From positions 62,001 through 126,000 of the forward strand of contig NZ_JAHUWJ010000011.1 in assembly GCF_019219075.1 (NCBI RefSeq): 64,000 nucleotides of DNA. The letters run 5' to 3'. The stretch comes from Chitinophaga sp. sic0106. Its GTDB lineage: Bacteria; Bacteroidota; Bacteroidia; Chitinophagales; Chitinophagaceae. The position numbers and the translations under genes are program-made. Positions 15,325 through 23,768 of the stretch are shown here, one piece after another. The first letter of the stretch is position 1. Each line of letters opens with the position of its first letter. The notes below the pieces were generated by a model. That model was given only the letters and a program-made list of their open reading frames with translations. It searched no databases and was not told the origin of the DNA.

Positions 15325-16125
15325 ATGCAGAACCGTATAGATCAACTGTTTGCTTCCAAAAAGAAGGACATACTGAATATATATTGCACCGCAGGTTATC
15401 CGGAGCTGAACAGCACCCTCCCTATCATGAAAGCGCTGCAGGACAGCGGTGTGGACATCATTGAACTGGGGATGCCTTTCTCCGATCCACTGGCCGACGG
15501 CCCGGTGATCCAGGACAGCAGCACCCGCGCCCTTAAAAACGGCATGAGTATCCACCAGCTGTTTGAACAGCTGCAAGGATTCCGTAAAGATATTCACGTA
15601 CCGGTGATCCTCATGGGATACCTTAACCCGGTGCTGCAATATGGTGTGGAAGCTTTTCTGAAAAAATGTGCGGAAACAGGCGTAGACGGATTAATTTTGC
15701 CGGACCTGCCCATGGCAGAATATGAGCAGGATTATAAACACCTGTTTGAACAATATAACCTGGACCTGATTTTCCTCGTAACACCGGAAACCAGCGATGC
15801 CAGAATCCGTAAAATAGATACCCTCAGCAGAGGCTTTATCTATGCGGTTTCTTCCAGCTCCACCACCGGAAAGGACAAGGATATGGGCAACCAGGAAGCG
15901 TACTTTGAAAGATTGAAAAGCCTCCAGCTCAACAATCCCGTGCTCATAGGTTTTGGTATTAAAGACAAGCCTACCTTTGATGCAGCAGCAGCGCACGCAA
16001 ACGGTGCTATCATAGGTACCGCATTCATCAGGGCACTGGAAGCCAGTACAGATATTGTTCCTACCGTAAAAGCTTTTGTGGGTAATATCCGCGGAGGCAA
16101 GGCCGTAGGAGAAAAGACTATTTAA
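15325..16125 (+). CDS. trpA: Tryptophan synthase alpha chain
   Basis: TrpA cleaves indole-3-glycerol phosphate to indole, which passes to TrpB. The 266-residue product has the catalytic Glu in IELGMPFSDPLADGP (Glu near residue 49, Asp near 60), GLILPDLP and the phosphate-binding IGFGIK segment. It lies 5 bases after trpB and only 7 bases before hisH, so the distal his genes are co-transcribed with trp. Confidence 0.97.
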   Translation: MQNRIDQLFASKKKDILNIYCTAGYPELNSTLPIMKALQDSGVDIIELGMPFSDPLADGPVIQDSSTRALKNGMSIHQLFEQLQGFRKDIHVPVILMGYLNPVLQYGVEAFLKKCAETGVDGLILPDLPMAEYEQDYKHLFEQYNLDLIFLVTPETSDARIRKIDTLSRGFIYAVSSSSTTGKDKDMGNQEAYFERLKSLQLNNPVLIGFGIKDKPTFDAAAAHANGAIIGTAFIRALEASTDIVPTVKAFVGNIRGGKAVGEKTI

Positions 16126-16132
16126 ACTGATT

Positions 16133-16723
16133 ATGAAAACAGTTATTGTAAAATATAACGCTGGTAATATACGCTCCGTGCTGTTTGCACTGGAGCGTAT
16201 AGGCGTAACCGGTATTGTTACGGATAATGTGGAAGAGATCCGTGCGGCCGATAAAGTAATTTTTCCCGGTGTGGGCGAGGCCAGCACTGCCATGAATTAC
16301 CTGAAGGAACGCAAGCTGGACCAGGTGATCAAAGATTTGAAACAGCCAGTGCTGGGCATATGCCTCGGCATGCAGCTGATGTGTAAACACTCTGAAGAAA
16401 ATGATACCGAATGCCTCGGCATTTTCGACAGTCAGGTGAAACGCTTTGAATCCGTAGCAGGCCTGCTGAAAATACCGCAGATAGGCTGGAACAACATCAC
16501 CAACCTGCACAGCTCCCTGTTTGAACATGTGCCGGAAAACAGCTACATGTACTTTGTGCATAGCTACTACGCTGCGCTGGGCGCAGATACCGTAGCCATC
16601 ACCAACTATGTGCTCAACTACAGCTCCGCCCTGCAGAAAGATAATTTTTACGGCGTGCAGTTTCACCCGGAGAAATCTGCCACCGCAGGTTCCCGCATCA
16701 TTGAAAATTTCCTGAACGTATAG
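16133..16723 (+). CDS. hisH: Imidazole glycerol phosphate synthase, glutaminase subunit
   Basis: HisH provides ammonia to HisF. The 196-residue amidotransferase has FPGVGEA near residue 45, the nucleophile Cys in LGICLGMQLM near residue 77 and the His-Glu pair in GVQFHPEKSA near residue 178. It begins 7 bases after trpA, with no room for a terminator, so it depends on transcription through trp or on an unseen internal promoter. Its TAG stop is followed at once by the GNAT-HisA gene. Confidence 0.96.
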   Translation: MKTVIVKYNAGNIRSVLFALERIGVTGIVTDNVEEIRAADKVIFPGVGEASTAMNYLKERKLDQVIKDLKQPVLGICLGMQLMCKHSEENDTECLGIFDSQVKRFESVAGLLKIPQIGWNNITNLHSSLFEHVPENSYMYFVHSYYAALGADTVAITNYVLNYSSALQKDNFYGVQFHPEKSATAGSRIIENFLNV

Positions 16724-16725
16724 TG

Positions 16726-17865
16726 ATGAATATTCAACATATCAGTGCAACAGATACATTGCAGCTACGCAGAGACGTGCTCTACCCGAATGAATCGCTA
16801 CAGGCGGTGCAGGTGGAAGGCGACGATGACGGGCTGCATTTTGGGGTTTATGAAGGGACACAACTGGTAACAGTTGTTTCGTTGTTTTTACAGGGGCCGG
16901 AAGCGCAGTTCCGCAAACTGGCCACCCATCCCGGATGTCAGGGCCGTGGTTATGGAAAAGCTATCCTGGCGCACCTTACAGATTTCTGCCGGTCACACGG
17001 TGTTAAAACCCTCTGGTGTAATGCCCGCAATACCGCTGTTTCTTTTTATGAGAAACTGGGCTACAAAACCCAAGGTGATTACTTTACCAAGCAGGGAATC
17101 GTATTTATAAAAATGCAGATTCCTATCGAAAGCAAGATCATGCCATCATTCGAAATAATTCCTGCCATTGATATCATCGATGGTAAATGCGTGCGATTAA
17201 CGCAGGGCGACTACAATCAGCAAAAAGTCTATAACGAGCACCCGCTGGAGGTAGCAAAAGAATTTGAAGCACTGGGCGTAAAACGCCTGCACCTGGTGGA
17301 CCTCGACGGTGCCAAAAAAGGCGCCGTGGTAAACTGGAAAGTGCTGGAAAATATTGCCGGCAAAACATCCCTGGTGACCGACTTCGGCGGAGGCATCAAA
17401 ACAGAGAAGGACCTGCAGATTGTATTTGAAAGCGGGGCAGCCCTGGCTACCATCGGTAGCGTGGCGGCCAAAGAGCCGGAGCTGTTTTTCAGCTGGGTAA
17501 AACAATACGGCGCGGATAAAATTTTCCTCGGTGCTGATGTGAAAGAAGAGAAAATTGCCGTGGGTGGCTGGCTGGAAACTACCGGCTTATCCGTGTACGA
17601 TTTTCTGCAAAGCAACATTGCGCAGGGGGTACATAATATTTTCTGTACCGATATCGCGAAAGACGGCCTGCTGCAAGGTCCCAGCGTGGAGTTGTATAAA
17701 AAAATCCTGGAGCAGTTCAAGGGCATTAACTTTGTGGCCAGCGGTGGTGTAAGCAACATCAACGATGTGGCAGTGTTGCAGGAAATAGGCTGTAGCGGTG
17801 TTATCATTGGTAAAGCCATCTACGAAGGGAAAATTTCTATGGCAGAATTAAAAACATTCCTCTAA
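16726..17865 (+). CDS. hisA: GNAT acetyltransferase - HisA fusion
   Basis: One uninterrupted frame encodes two domains. Residues 1 to about 130 are a GNAT N-acetyltransferase, with the acetyl-CoA motif FRKLATHPGCQGRGYGKA and a typical C-terminal NTAVSFYEKLGY. From residue 139 (ATG 17140, MPSFEIIPAIDIIDGK) follows a complete HisA of about 241 residues, the ProFAR isomerase of histidine synthesis, with catalytic Asp residues in IPAIDI and FLGADVK and a TDIAKDG phosphate motif. No stop or frameshift separates them, and the linker is only about nine residues. Internal initiation at 17140 could make HisA alone as well. A GTG three bases upstream of 16726 is an alternative start. Confidence 0.93.
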   Translation: MNIQHISATDTLQLRRDVLYPNESLQAVQVEGDDDGLHFGVYEGTQLVTVVSLFLQGPEAQFRKLATHPGCQGRGYGKAILAHLTDFCRSHGVKTLWCNARNTAVSFYEKLGYKTQGDYFTKQGIVFIKMQIPIESKIMPSFEIIPAIDIIDGKCVRLTQGDYNQQKVYNEHPLEVAKEFEALGVKRLHLVDLDGAKKGAVVNWKVLENIAGKTSLVTDFGGGIKTEKDLQIVFESGAALATIGSVAAKEPELFFSWVKQYGADKIFLGADVKEEKIAVGGWLETTGLSVYDFLQSNIAQGVHNIFCTDIAKDGLLQGPSVELYKKILEQFKGINFVASGGVSNINDVAVLQEIGCSGVIIGKAIYEGKISMAELKTFL

Positions 17866-17876
17866 AAGTTCATTTT

Positions 17877-18632
17877 ATGCTGACCAAAAGAATTATACCC
17901 TGCCTGGATATCAAAGACGGCAGGACAGTGAAGGGGATTAACTTTGAAAACATCCGCGATGCAGGTGATCCTATTGAGTTAGGGGCACTGTACGCTGAAC
18001 AGGGCGCCGATGAACTGGTGTTTCTGGATATAACGGCTACGAATGAACGCCGTAAAACATTGTCGGCCCTCGTAACGCAGATTGCCCGCCACGTAAACAT
18101 TCCGTTTACTGTTGGAGGAGGCATTTCCAGTGTGGAAGATGTGAGTGTGCTGCTGCAGTCCGGCGCCGACAAAATATCTGTTAATACCTCCGCATTTAAA
18201 AATCCGGGGCTGGTAGATGAGTTGTCGCGCGAGTTTGGAAGTCAGTGCATTGTACTGGCTATTGATACCCGCTTTGAGGGCGACGACTGGTATGTATACC
18301 TGAACGGTGGCCGGGTAAAAACGGAAGTAAAGGCGTACGACTGGGCTAAAGAAGCGGTAGCACGCGGGGCAGGAGAGATATTGCTGACTTCAATGAACAA
18401 CGACGGTACCAAGCAGGGCTTTGCACTGGACATTACCGGTAAGTTGGCGCAAAACCTGAATGTACCGGTGATTGCCTCCGGCGGAGCAGGTACCATGGAG
18501 CATTTTGTGGATGTGTTCCAGACTGCCCAGGCTGATGCAGCCCTGGCAGCAAGTATTTTTCACTATAAAGAGATAGAAATACCGACGCTGAAGAATTTCC
18601 TCTATCAGCAAAACATTAACATGCGTTTCTAA
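17877..18632 (+). CDS. hisF: Imidazole glycerol phosphate synthase, cyclase subunit
   Basis: HisF uses ammonia from HisH to form imidazole glycerol phosphate and AICAR. The 251-residue barrel shows IIPCLDIKDGRTVKG (catalytic Asp near residue 11), IPFTVGGGI, CIVLAIDTR (second catalytic Asp near residue 130) and NNDGTKQGF. It starts 11 bases after the GNAT-HisA fusion. Confidence 0.98.
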   Translation: MLTKRIIPCLDIKDGRTVKGINFENIRDAGDPIELGALYAEQGADELVFLDITATNERRKTLSALVTQIARHVNIPFTVGGGISSVEDVSVLLQSGADKISVNTSAFKNPGLVDELSREFGSQCIVLAIDTRFEGDDWYVYLNGGRVKTEVKAYDWAKEAVARGAGEILLTSMNNDGTKQGFALDITGKLAQNLNVPVIASGGAGTMEHFVDVFQTAQADAALAASIFHYKEIEIPTLKNFLYQQNINMRF

Positions 18633-18641
18633 TAATCATTT

Positions 18642-19235
18642 ATGCAGATAGATTTTAAAAAATCCCCCGATGGCCTCGTTCCTGCTGTAATCCAGGACGC
18701 AGCAACACAGAAAGTGCTGATGCTGGGATATATGAACCAGGAGTCGCTCGATAAAACATTACAGGAGAAGAAAGTGACGTTTTTTAGTCGCTCCAAGCAA
18801 CGGCTGTGGACAAAAGGGGAGGAGAGCGGTAACTTCCTGCTGGTACAGGATGTGAAGGTGGACTGTGATGCGGACACGCTGCTGATCAAGGTGAATCCGG
18901 TAGGTCCTGTTTGTCATACCGGCGCGGATACCTGCTGGGAAGAGCAGAATATGAGCAACGATTTCCTGTTTGAGCTGGAGGGTATCATCACGGATCGTTT
19001 AAACAACCCTTCCGAGAATTCCTATACCAGCAAGCTGTTTGCCCGTGGTATTAATAAGGTGGCGCAAAAAGTCGGGGAGGAAGCCATTGAAGTAGTCATT
19101 GAGGCAAAAGATAACAACAATGAGTTATTTTTGAATGAATCTGCCGACTTGTTGTTTCATTACCTGATCCTCTTACAGGCTAAAGGCTTCACGCTCAGCG
19201 ATGTAATAGCAGTGCTGAAACAAAGGCATAAATAG
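18642..19235 (+). CDS. hisI: Bifunctional phosphoribosyl-AMP cyclohydrolase / phosphoribosyl-ATP pyrophosphatase
   Basis: HisIE performs steps two and three of histidine synthesis. Residues 1 to about 105 are the HisI cyclohydrolase with TFFSRSKQRLWTKGEESGN and the metal-binding VDCDADTLL and CHTGADTCW cysteines. Residues from about 110 are the HisE pyrophosphatase with KVGEEAIEVVIEAK and NESADLLFH. It starts 9 bases after hisF and ends the biosynthetic run. The next gene begins 22 bases later without a terminator. Confidence 0.97.
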   Translation: MQIDFKKSPDGLVPAVIQDAATQKVLMLGYMNQESLDKTLQEKKVTFFSRSKQRLWTKGEESGNFLLVQDVKVDCDADTLLIKVNPVGPVCHTGADTCWEEQNMSNDFLFELEGIITDRLNNPSENSYTSKLFARGINKVAQKVGEEAIEVVIEAKDNNNELFLNESADLLFHYLILLQAKGFTLSDVIAVLKQRHK

Positions 19236-19257
19236 TTATATTTATAAAAAATAATTT

Positions 19258-20343
19258 ATGAAGCGTTTTTTGCTGATTATGGGAACAGTATTGCTCTCTG
19301 GTGCTGCATTTGCCCAGGAAGTGGTATCTGGTGTGGTGAAAGGTGGTACGGGCAAGTACCTGTATTTGTTTGACGATGAGGATAATAACCCGGATGATTC
19401 GGTGCTGATAAAAAATGACCAGTTCAGTTTTAAGGTGAAGGCGGGCAAGCAGCCGGCTATTCATGCGCTGATTCTGCAGAATATCGAGTATCCGATGTTG
19501 TTTGTGACAGGGGAAGGTGCCGTACATGTGGTAACAACAGCAACAACGTTTCCAATTACCAGTGAATTGAAGGGGGGCGCAAATACCCGCGACTTACAGG
19601 CATACCAGAAGGCTTTCGAGCCGCTGATTAAGAAAGCGAATGACCTGAATGTGGAGGCCCGCGGCATTGCCGGTTCGGATGAGGCGGGGCAAAATGCGTT
19701 CCGTAAGAAAGCCGCCGGTTTTGGCGATGAGGTAGTATCAGTGGGTACTTCCTTTGTAAATGCACATCCTAAGAGCGTGGCCAGCATCTGGCTCATGTTA
19801 AATGAGCTGCGCAACAGGCTGCAACCGGATGCATTTAAGCAACTGTTTGCGGGACTAGATAAGTCCGTACAAAATTCCAAGTACGGGGAAATGGCCACCG
19901 CCTATATAAAAAGTGCATACAAAAATGCTTTGGGGGTAGCTGCGGAGGATTTTGCTCAGGAAGATATGAAAGGCCAGCTGGTAAAGCTTTCCTCGTTTAA
20001 GGGCAAGTATGTGCTGGTGGATTTCTGGGCTAGCTGGTGCGGCCCTTGCAGGCAGGAAAACCCTAACGTAGTAAAAGCATATAATAAGTATAAAGATAAG
20101 AATTTCACCATTCTGGGTGTTTCACTGGACCAGGATAAGGCGCGTTGGCTGCGTGCCATTACCCAGGATGGGCTGGGTTGGACCCAGGTTTCTGACCTGA
20201 AGGGCTGGGGCAACGAAGTGGCGGTACAGTATGGCATTCAATCAATTCCGTCCAATTTCCTCGTAGATCCGGCGGGCAATATCATTGCACGCAACCTCCG
20301 CGGCGAGGCTTTGGAAGCAAAGCTGGCAGAGCTGTTACAATAG
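19258..20343 (+). CDS. TlpA-like thioredoxin-fold protein, exported (copy 1)
   Basis: The 361-residue product has a signal peptide (MKRFLLIMGTVLLSGAAFAQ), a beta-rich N-terminal region resembling DUF4369 and a C-terminal TlpA/AhpC-TSA thioredoxin domain with the redox motif WCGPC near residue 259. Such proteins act as periplasmic disulfide reductases or peroxidase-like enzymes in Bacteroidota. It is a paralogue of the next gene, sharing the VLVDFWASWCGPCR and NPNVVKAY segments. It lies 22 bases after hisIE, so read-through from the his-trp unit is possible. Confidence 0.9.
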   Translation: MKRFLLIMGTVLLSGAAFAQEVVSGVVKGGTGKYLYLFDDEDNNPDDSVLIKNDQFSFKVKAGKQPAIHALILQNIEYPMLFVTGEGAVHVVTTATTFPITSELKGGANTRDLQAYQKAFEPLIKKANDLNVEARGIAGSDEAGQNAFRKKAAGFGDEVVSVGTSFVNAHPKSVASIWLMLNELRNRLQPDAFKQLFAGLDKSVQNSKYGEMATAYIKSAYKNALGVAAEDFAQEDMKGQLVKLSSFKGKYVLVDFWASWCGPCRQENPNVVKAYNKYKDKNFTILGVSLDQDKARWLRAITQDGLGWTQVSDLKGWGNEVAVQYGIQSIPSNFLVDPAGNIIARNLRGEALEAKLAELLQ

Positions 20344-20345
20344 CC

Positions 20346-20370
20346 GCTTATCAATTAAAGATTGATAAGC
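20346..20370 (+). terminator. Hairpin between the two thioredoxin genes
   Basis: GCTTATCAAT (20346-20355) pairs perfectly with 20361-20370 around a 5-base loop just after the stop codon. The following TGCCGGCTTTT has only four T, so termination would be weak. Confidence 0.45.
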
Positions 20371-20414
20371 TGCCGGCTTTTGAGGAAATTTGTTATTCGT
20401 AAAAATAAAAACCA

Positions 20415-21551
20415 ATGAAAAAATTATTTATAGGTGCTGCGCTGCTAATGCCGGCATTATTGTTTGCCCAGGATAAAAAAACTGTTACTGCCAAACCTTT
20501 CACCATTCAGGGCACCGTATCTGACCAGAAAACACCTGCTAAAGTTTTCCTGAGAATGCGTAAATCAGGCGAAACTTTCATCGATAGTACGCTCACTAAA
20601 GATGGTAAATTCACTTTCACAGGTACGCTGGAAGAGCCAACCATGGCTAGCCTGATGCTGTCGCCTGAAGATGCAGGTAAATCTGTGTCCATGCGCAGAG
20701 ATATGCTTGCCATTTTCCTTGACAACGGTACCGTTAACATCACTACTACAGATTCGATCAGCAAGGCAACCGTAACCGGTTCCAAAGCGAACGACGATTA
20801 TAATAAACTCGGCGAACAGCTGAAGAGCGTGAATGAAGCGAATATGGCGTTGCAGCAGCAATACCGTGCTCTTTCCCAGGCAAAGGATAAAGAAGGTATC
20901 AAAGCATTGGAAGCTCGTTACGACAGCCTGGATGCAGCAGAAAAAGCAATTGAAACCAGTTTTTTCAACGCCAACACTTCTTCCCCGATTGCCCTGTTTG
21001 TACTCAACCAGGTAGCTGGTTACGATCTGGATGTTAAAACCATCGAGCCGCTGTACAAAAAGCTGAGCAAAGAAGCGAAAAATCTCCCTTCCGGTAAAGA
21101 GTTCGCGAAAAGACTGAATGCCGCTAAGAAAACTTCTATCGGCAGCATTGCGCTGGATTTCAGCCAGGCCGACAGCACCGGAAAAGCTATTTCCCTGGCA
21201 TCTTTCCGTGGTAAATATGTACTGGTGGACTTCTGGGCAAGCTGGTGTGGCCCTTGCCGCGCTGAAAACCCGAACGTGGTAAAAGCTTACGAAAAATTCA
21301 ATCCTAAAGGTTTCGAAATCCTCGGTGTTTCCCTGGATGATAAAAAGGAAAAATGGGTAGCCGCTATCCACGCAGATAAACTGACCTGGCAGCATGTTTC
21401 CGACCTGAAAGGCTGGAATAACGCAGCTGCTGGCCTCTACGGTGTACGCGCTATCCCGCAAAACTTCCTGATCGATCCTAAAGGCAAAATCATTGCTAAA
21501 AACCTGCGCGGTGAAGAACTGGAGAAGAAATTAGCCGAGTTCATGAACTAA
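20415..21551 (+). CDS. TlpA-like thioredoxin-fold protein with DUF4369, exported (copy 2)
   Basis: The 378-residue product has a signal peptide (MKKLFIGAALLMPALLFAQ), an N-terminal DUF4369-like domain (FTIQGTVSDQ...), a helical middle region and a TlpA thioredoxin domain with WCGPC near residue 282. It is the tandem paralogue of the preceding gene; the C-terminal thirds are closely similar while the N-terminal domains have diverged. Codon use looks like that of highly expressed neighbours. It is followed by a strong terminator. Confidence 0.92.
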   Translation: MKKLFIGAALLMPALLFAQDKKTVTAKPFTIQGTVSDQKTPAKVFLRMRKSGETFIDSTLTKDGKFTFTGTLEEPTMASLMLSPEDAGKSVSMRRDMLAIFLDNGTVNITTTDSISKATVTGSKANDDYNKLGEQLKSVNEANMALQQQYRALSQAKDKEGIKALEARYDSLDAAEKAIETSFFNANTSSPIALFVLNQVAGYDLDVKTIEPLYKKLSKEAKNLPSGKEFAKRLNAAKKTSIGSIALDFSQADSTGKAISLASFRGKYVLVDFWASWCGPCRAENPNVVKAYEKFNPKGFEILGVSLDDKKEKWVAAIHADKLTWQHVSDLKGWNNAAAGLYGVRAIPQNFLIDPKGKIIAKNLRGEELEKKLAEFMN

Positions 21552-21578
21552 GAAATACAGGTTCAATATATTATTGGA

Positions 21579-21605
21579 AAAGCAGCCTATATGGCTGCTT
21601 TTTTT
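21579..21605 (+). terminator. Rho-independent terminator after the thioredoxin pair
   Basis: AAAGCAGCC (21579-21587) pairs with GGCTGCTTT (21593-21601), followed by a run of seven T. It lies 28 bases after the stop codon. Confidence 0.85.
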
Positions 21606-21611
21606 ATCCTG

Positions 21612-21680
21612 GCGGTGTAGGCCTGGTAGGCCTACACCGCTGTGGTTTAATCGTCTGCGAAGCAGACGATTAAACCACAG
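21612..21680. repeat. Two adjacent long perfect hairpins
   Basis: The first stem is 13 bp (21612-21624 with 21628-21640, loop GGT). The second, sharing the boundary base, is 19 bp (21640-21658 with 21662-21680) with a GAA loop. Neither is followed by a T-run, so they are not terminators. The GAA-capped form recurs in other spacers of this window. Confidence 0.85.
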
Positions 21681-21749
21681 AAACCTCCCGACAACCGCAC
21701 CTTACCACCCCTGCCGCACCTACATCTCCCTAAAAAAATAAAAAATAAA

Positions 21750-21793
21750 TTTGTTCAATTACGAAACTTTCGTAGCTTTACGAAACATTCGTA
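21750..21793 (+). promoter_or_regulatory. BlaI-regulated promoter with two operators
   Basis: TTTG at 21750-21753 and TAGCTTTA at 21773-21780 (close to TAnnTTTG) are separated by 19 bases. Two operators overlap this promoter: TACGAAACTTTCGTA (21760-21774, perfect palindrome) and TACGAAACATTCGTA (21779-21793, one mismatch), with centres 19 bases apart. Their placement would let a bound BlaI/MecI dimer pair block transcription of the following repressor gene. Confidence 0.85.
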
Positions 21794-21813
21794 ATTATAA
21801 AAAATGAACCTTA

Positions 21814-22173
21814 ATGGAAAAGCTTAGTCAGCAGGAAGAAGCTGCAATGATAGCCATCTGGAAAGCAGGGAAAGGCTTCGTGAAAGACTTTCTGGAAGCG
21901 CACATTGCGCCTGCTCCTCCATATACCACCCTGGCATCCACCATCAAAAACCTGGAGAAAAAAGGATTTGTGGAAAGTCGCAAAGTGGGTAACGTATACG
22001 AATACTCGCCGGTGATTGAAGAACAGATTTATAAACAGAAGTTCATGAATACGTTTGTAAAGGACTACTTCGCGGACTCCTACAAAGAGCTGGTATCCTT
22101 CTTTGCAAAGGAAAAGAAGATATCACCGGATGAACTGAAAGAGATTATTAACATGATTGAGAAAGGCAAATAA
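21814..22173 (+). CDS. BlaI/MecI/CopY-type transcriptional repressor
   Basis: The 119-residue product is a winged-helix protein with the family pattern LSQQEEAAMIAIWKAG, PYTTLASTIKNLEKKGFV and VYEYSPVI, and a C-terminal helical dimerisation part. BlaI proteins repress their own operon until cleaved or released through the membrane sensor BlaR1, encoded 10 bases downstream. Two TACGAAA-type operators lie in its promoter. No beta-lactamase gene is adjacent, so the regulated stress may not be an antibiotic. Confidence 0.94.
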   Translation: MEKLSQQEEAAMIAIWKAGKGFVKDFLEAHIAPAPPYTTLASTIKNLEKKGFVESRKVGNVYEYSPVIEEQIYKQKFMNTFVKDYFADSYKELVSFFAKEKKISPDELKEIINMIEKGK

Positions 22174-22183
22174 AATCGCAACC

Positions 22184-23692
22184 ATGGTACCTGAAATCCT
22201 GATCTATCTGCTGAAAGCGAACGTAGCGCTTACCTTATGCTTCCTCGCTTATCGCCTCGGGCTTCGCAAGCTGACGTTTTATACGCTCAACAGGGTGTTC
22301 CTGTTGTTTGGTATCCTGGTGGCGGCCGTATTTCCGCTTATCAATATTAACAGTTTTATACACCGGCATGAAGAAATCGGACAGGTACTCAACTATGTAC
22401 CGGATTTCCGCCAGTGGCAGGAAACACCGCATTTCAACTACTGGAACATTCTGGTATATGCTTTCTGGGCAGGAGTCCTGATCATGATCGGACGGTTTAT
22501 GATCCAGTTGTTTTCCATGTATAAAATCCATAGAAGCGCTACTGATGATGCCATCAATGGCACAACCGTGAAGGTATTGCGGTCACCGGTAAACCCGTTT
22601 TCCTTTTTCCGTAACATCTACATAAATCCTGTATTACACCAGCCTGAAGAAATTGATGACATACTCCTGCACGAGCAGGTACATGTACGCCAGTGGCACA
22701 GTGTGGATGTGGTAATGGGAGAAATCAATAACATCTTTTACTGGTTTAATCCCGGTGCATGGCTCATGAAATCGGCCATCCGTGAGAACCTGGAGTTCAT
22801 CACCGACCGCTACCTGCTACACCAGGGAGTAGACCGTAAAAACTATCAGTACAGTCTTTTAAAAATAAGTGGGATCCCATACGCGACGGCCATCGCAAAC
22901 AATTTCAATTTCTCACACTTAAAAACAAGAATTATGATGATGAATAAAAAGAAATCATCAACCTATCACATGGTACGCTACGTAGTACTCGGCGCTTTAG
23001 TAGGAGGAATCGTATTATCGCTTAATTATAGTCGCGCCGCTACCAGCGTGGTATCCGAAATTATTCCGTTCGTGAAAGCGGAACCTGCGCCAGCAGCTAC
23101 TCCTGCTCCTGCGGCAGTGGCCGATACCACCAGGCCAAAGGAAGTACGGATTGTAAGAGTGGTGAAAGACGACAAACAGTCTAGCGATTCCATCCGCGTC
23201 GAGGTTATTGAAAAAGCGAAAAACGATAAAGGGACCTATACCTTGGAGGCGAACGATGTGGTATTTGTAAGGGCGGATGATGTACGCACTTCCACTGACA
23301 GCTCCGGCAAGCAGCCCCGCATTGTACTGACCTATAACGCGGATACCACAAAACCGGAAAAAGTAGTGGTGGGTTATGCTACCACAGTTTCAGAGAAAAC
23401 AAAGCAGGCACAAAAATCGGGAGATGCTGTAGAAGCTGTAACCGTGCAGGGCCGTGCCATTGGTGTGAAATCTGATACCAACCGCAACGTGATCCGCATT
23501 GTTGGCACTAAATCAGGTCACAAACCCCTTTATGTGCTGGATGGGAAAGTGATAGAGGAGAGTGAAATGAAGGATATCAGCCCAAACAATATCGAATCTA
23601 TCAATGTACTCAAAGGTGAGAGTGCAACTAAACTGTATGGCGAAAAAGGAGCCGACGGTGTAATTCTGATCAAACTGAAGAAAACGAATTAA
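22184..23692 (+). CDS. BlaR1-type M56 membrane metallopeptidase with TonB-plug-like tail
   Basis: The product of 502 residues from ATG 22184 starts with several membrane segments (about residues 6-24, 30-50, 85-105), then the M56 zinc motif HEQVHVRQWHSVD near residue 165 and a further membrane segment near residue 270. The region after it is rich in Ala/Pro and charged residues. The C-terminal 60 residues (PLYVLDGKVIEESEMKDI, IESINVLKGESATKLYG, GADGVILIKLK) match the plug segment of TonB-dependent receptors, a known extension in Bacteroidota M56 proteins. It is expected to sense a signal and inactivate the BlaI repressor encoded upstream. Confidence 0.92.
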   Translation: MVPEILIYLLKANVALTLCFLAYRLGLRKLTFYTLNRVFLLFGILVAAVFPLININSFIHRHEEIGQVLNYVPDFRQWQETPHFNYWNILVYAFWAGVLIMIGRFMIQLFSMYKIHRSATDDAINGTTVKVLRSPVNPFSFFRNIYINPVLHQPEEIDDILLHEQVHVRQWHSVDVVMGEINNIFYWFNPGAWLMKSAIRENLEFITDRYLLHQGVDRKNYQYSLLKISGIPYATAIANNFNFSHLKTRIMMMNKKKSSTYHMVRYVVLGALVGGIVLSLNYSRAATSVVSEIIPFVKAEPAPAATPAPAAVADTTRPKEVRIVRVVKDDKQSSDSIRVEVIEKAKNDKGTYTLEANDVVFVRADDVRTSTDSSGKQPRIVLTYNADTTKPEKVVVGYATTVSEKTKQAQKSGDAVEAVTVQGRAIGVKSDTNRNVIRIVGTKSGHKPLYVLDGKVIEESEMKDISPNNIESINVLKGESATKLYGEKGADGVILIKLKKTN

Positions 23693-23732
23693 AATATTGG
23701 CGCCATTCAATAGCTTGTAATCTCATTACTAT

Positions 23733-23758
23733 AAAGGTCGCCTGTTGAGGCGACCTTT
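23733..23758. terminator. Bidirectional terminator between convergent genes
   Basis: AAAGGTCGCC (23733-23742) pairs with GGCGACCTTT (23749-23758). T-runs follow in both directions, and the hairpin lies between the convergent ends of the BlaR1-type gene and the FGE-like gene. Confidence 0.85.
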
Positions 23759-23768
23759 TCAATTTCGT

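Noticed and set aside
17140..17865. HisA as a PriA-type bifunctional HisA/TrpF enzyme
   Set aside because: A separate complete trpF is present at 13432-14073, so a dual role is not needed.
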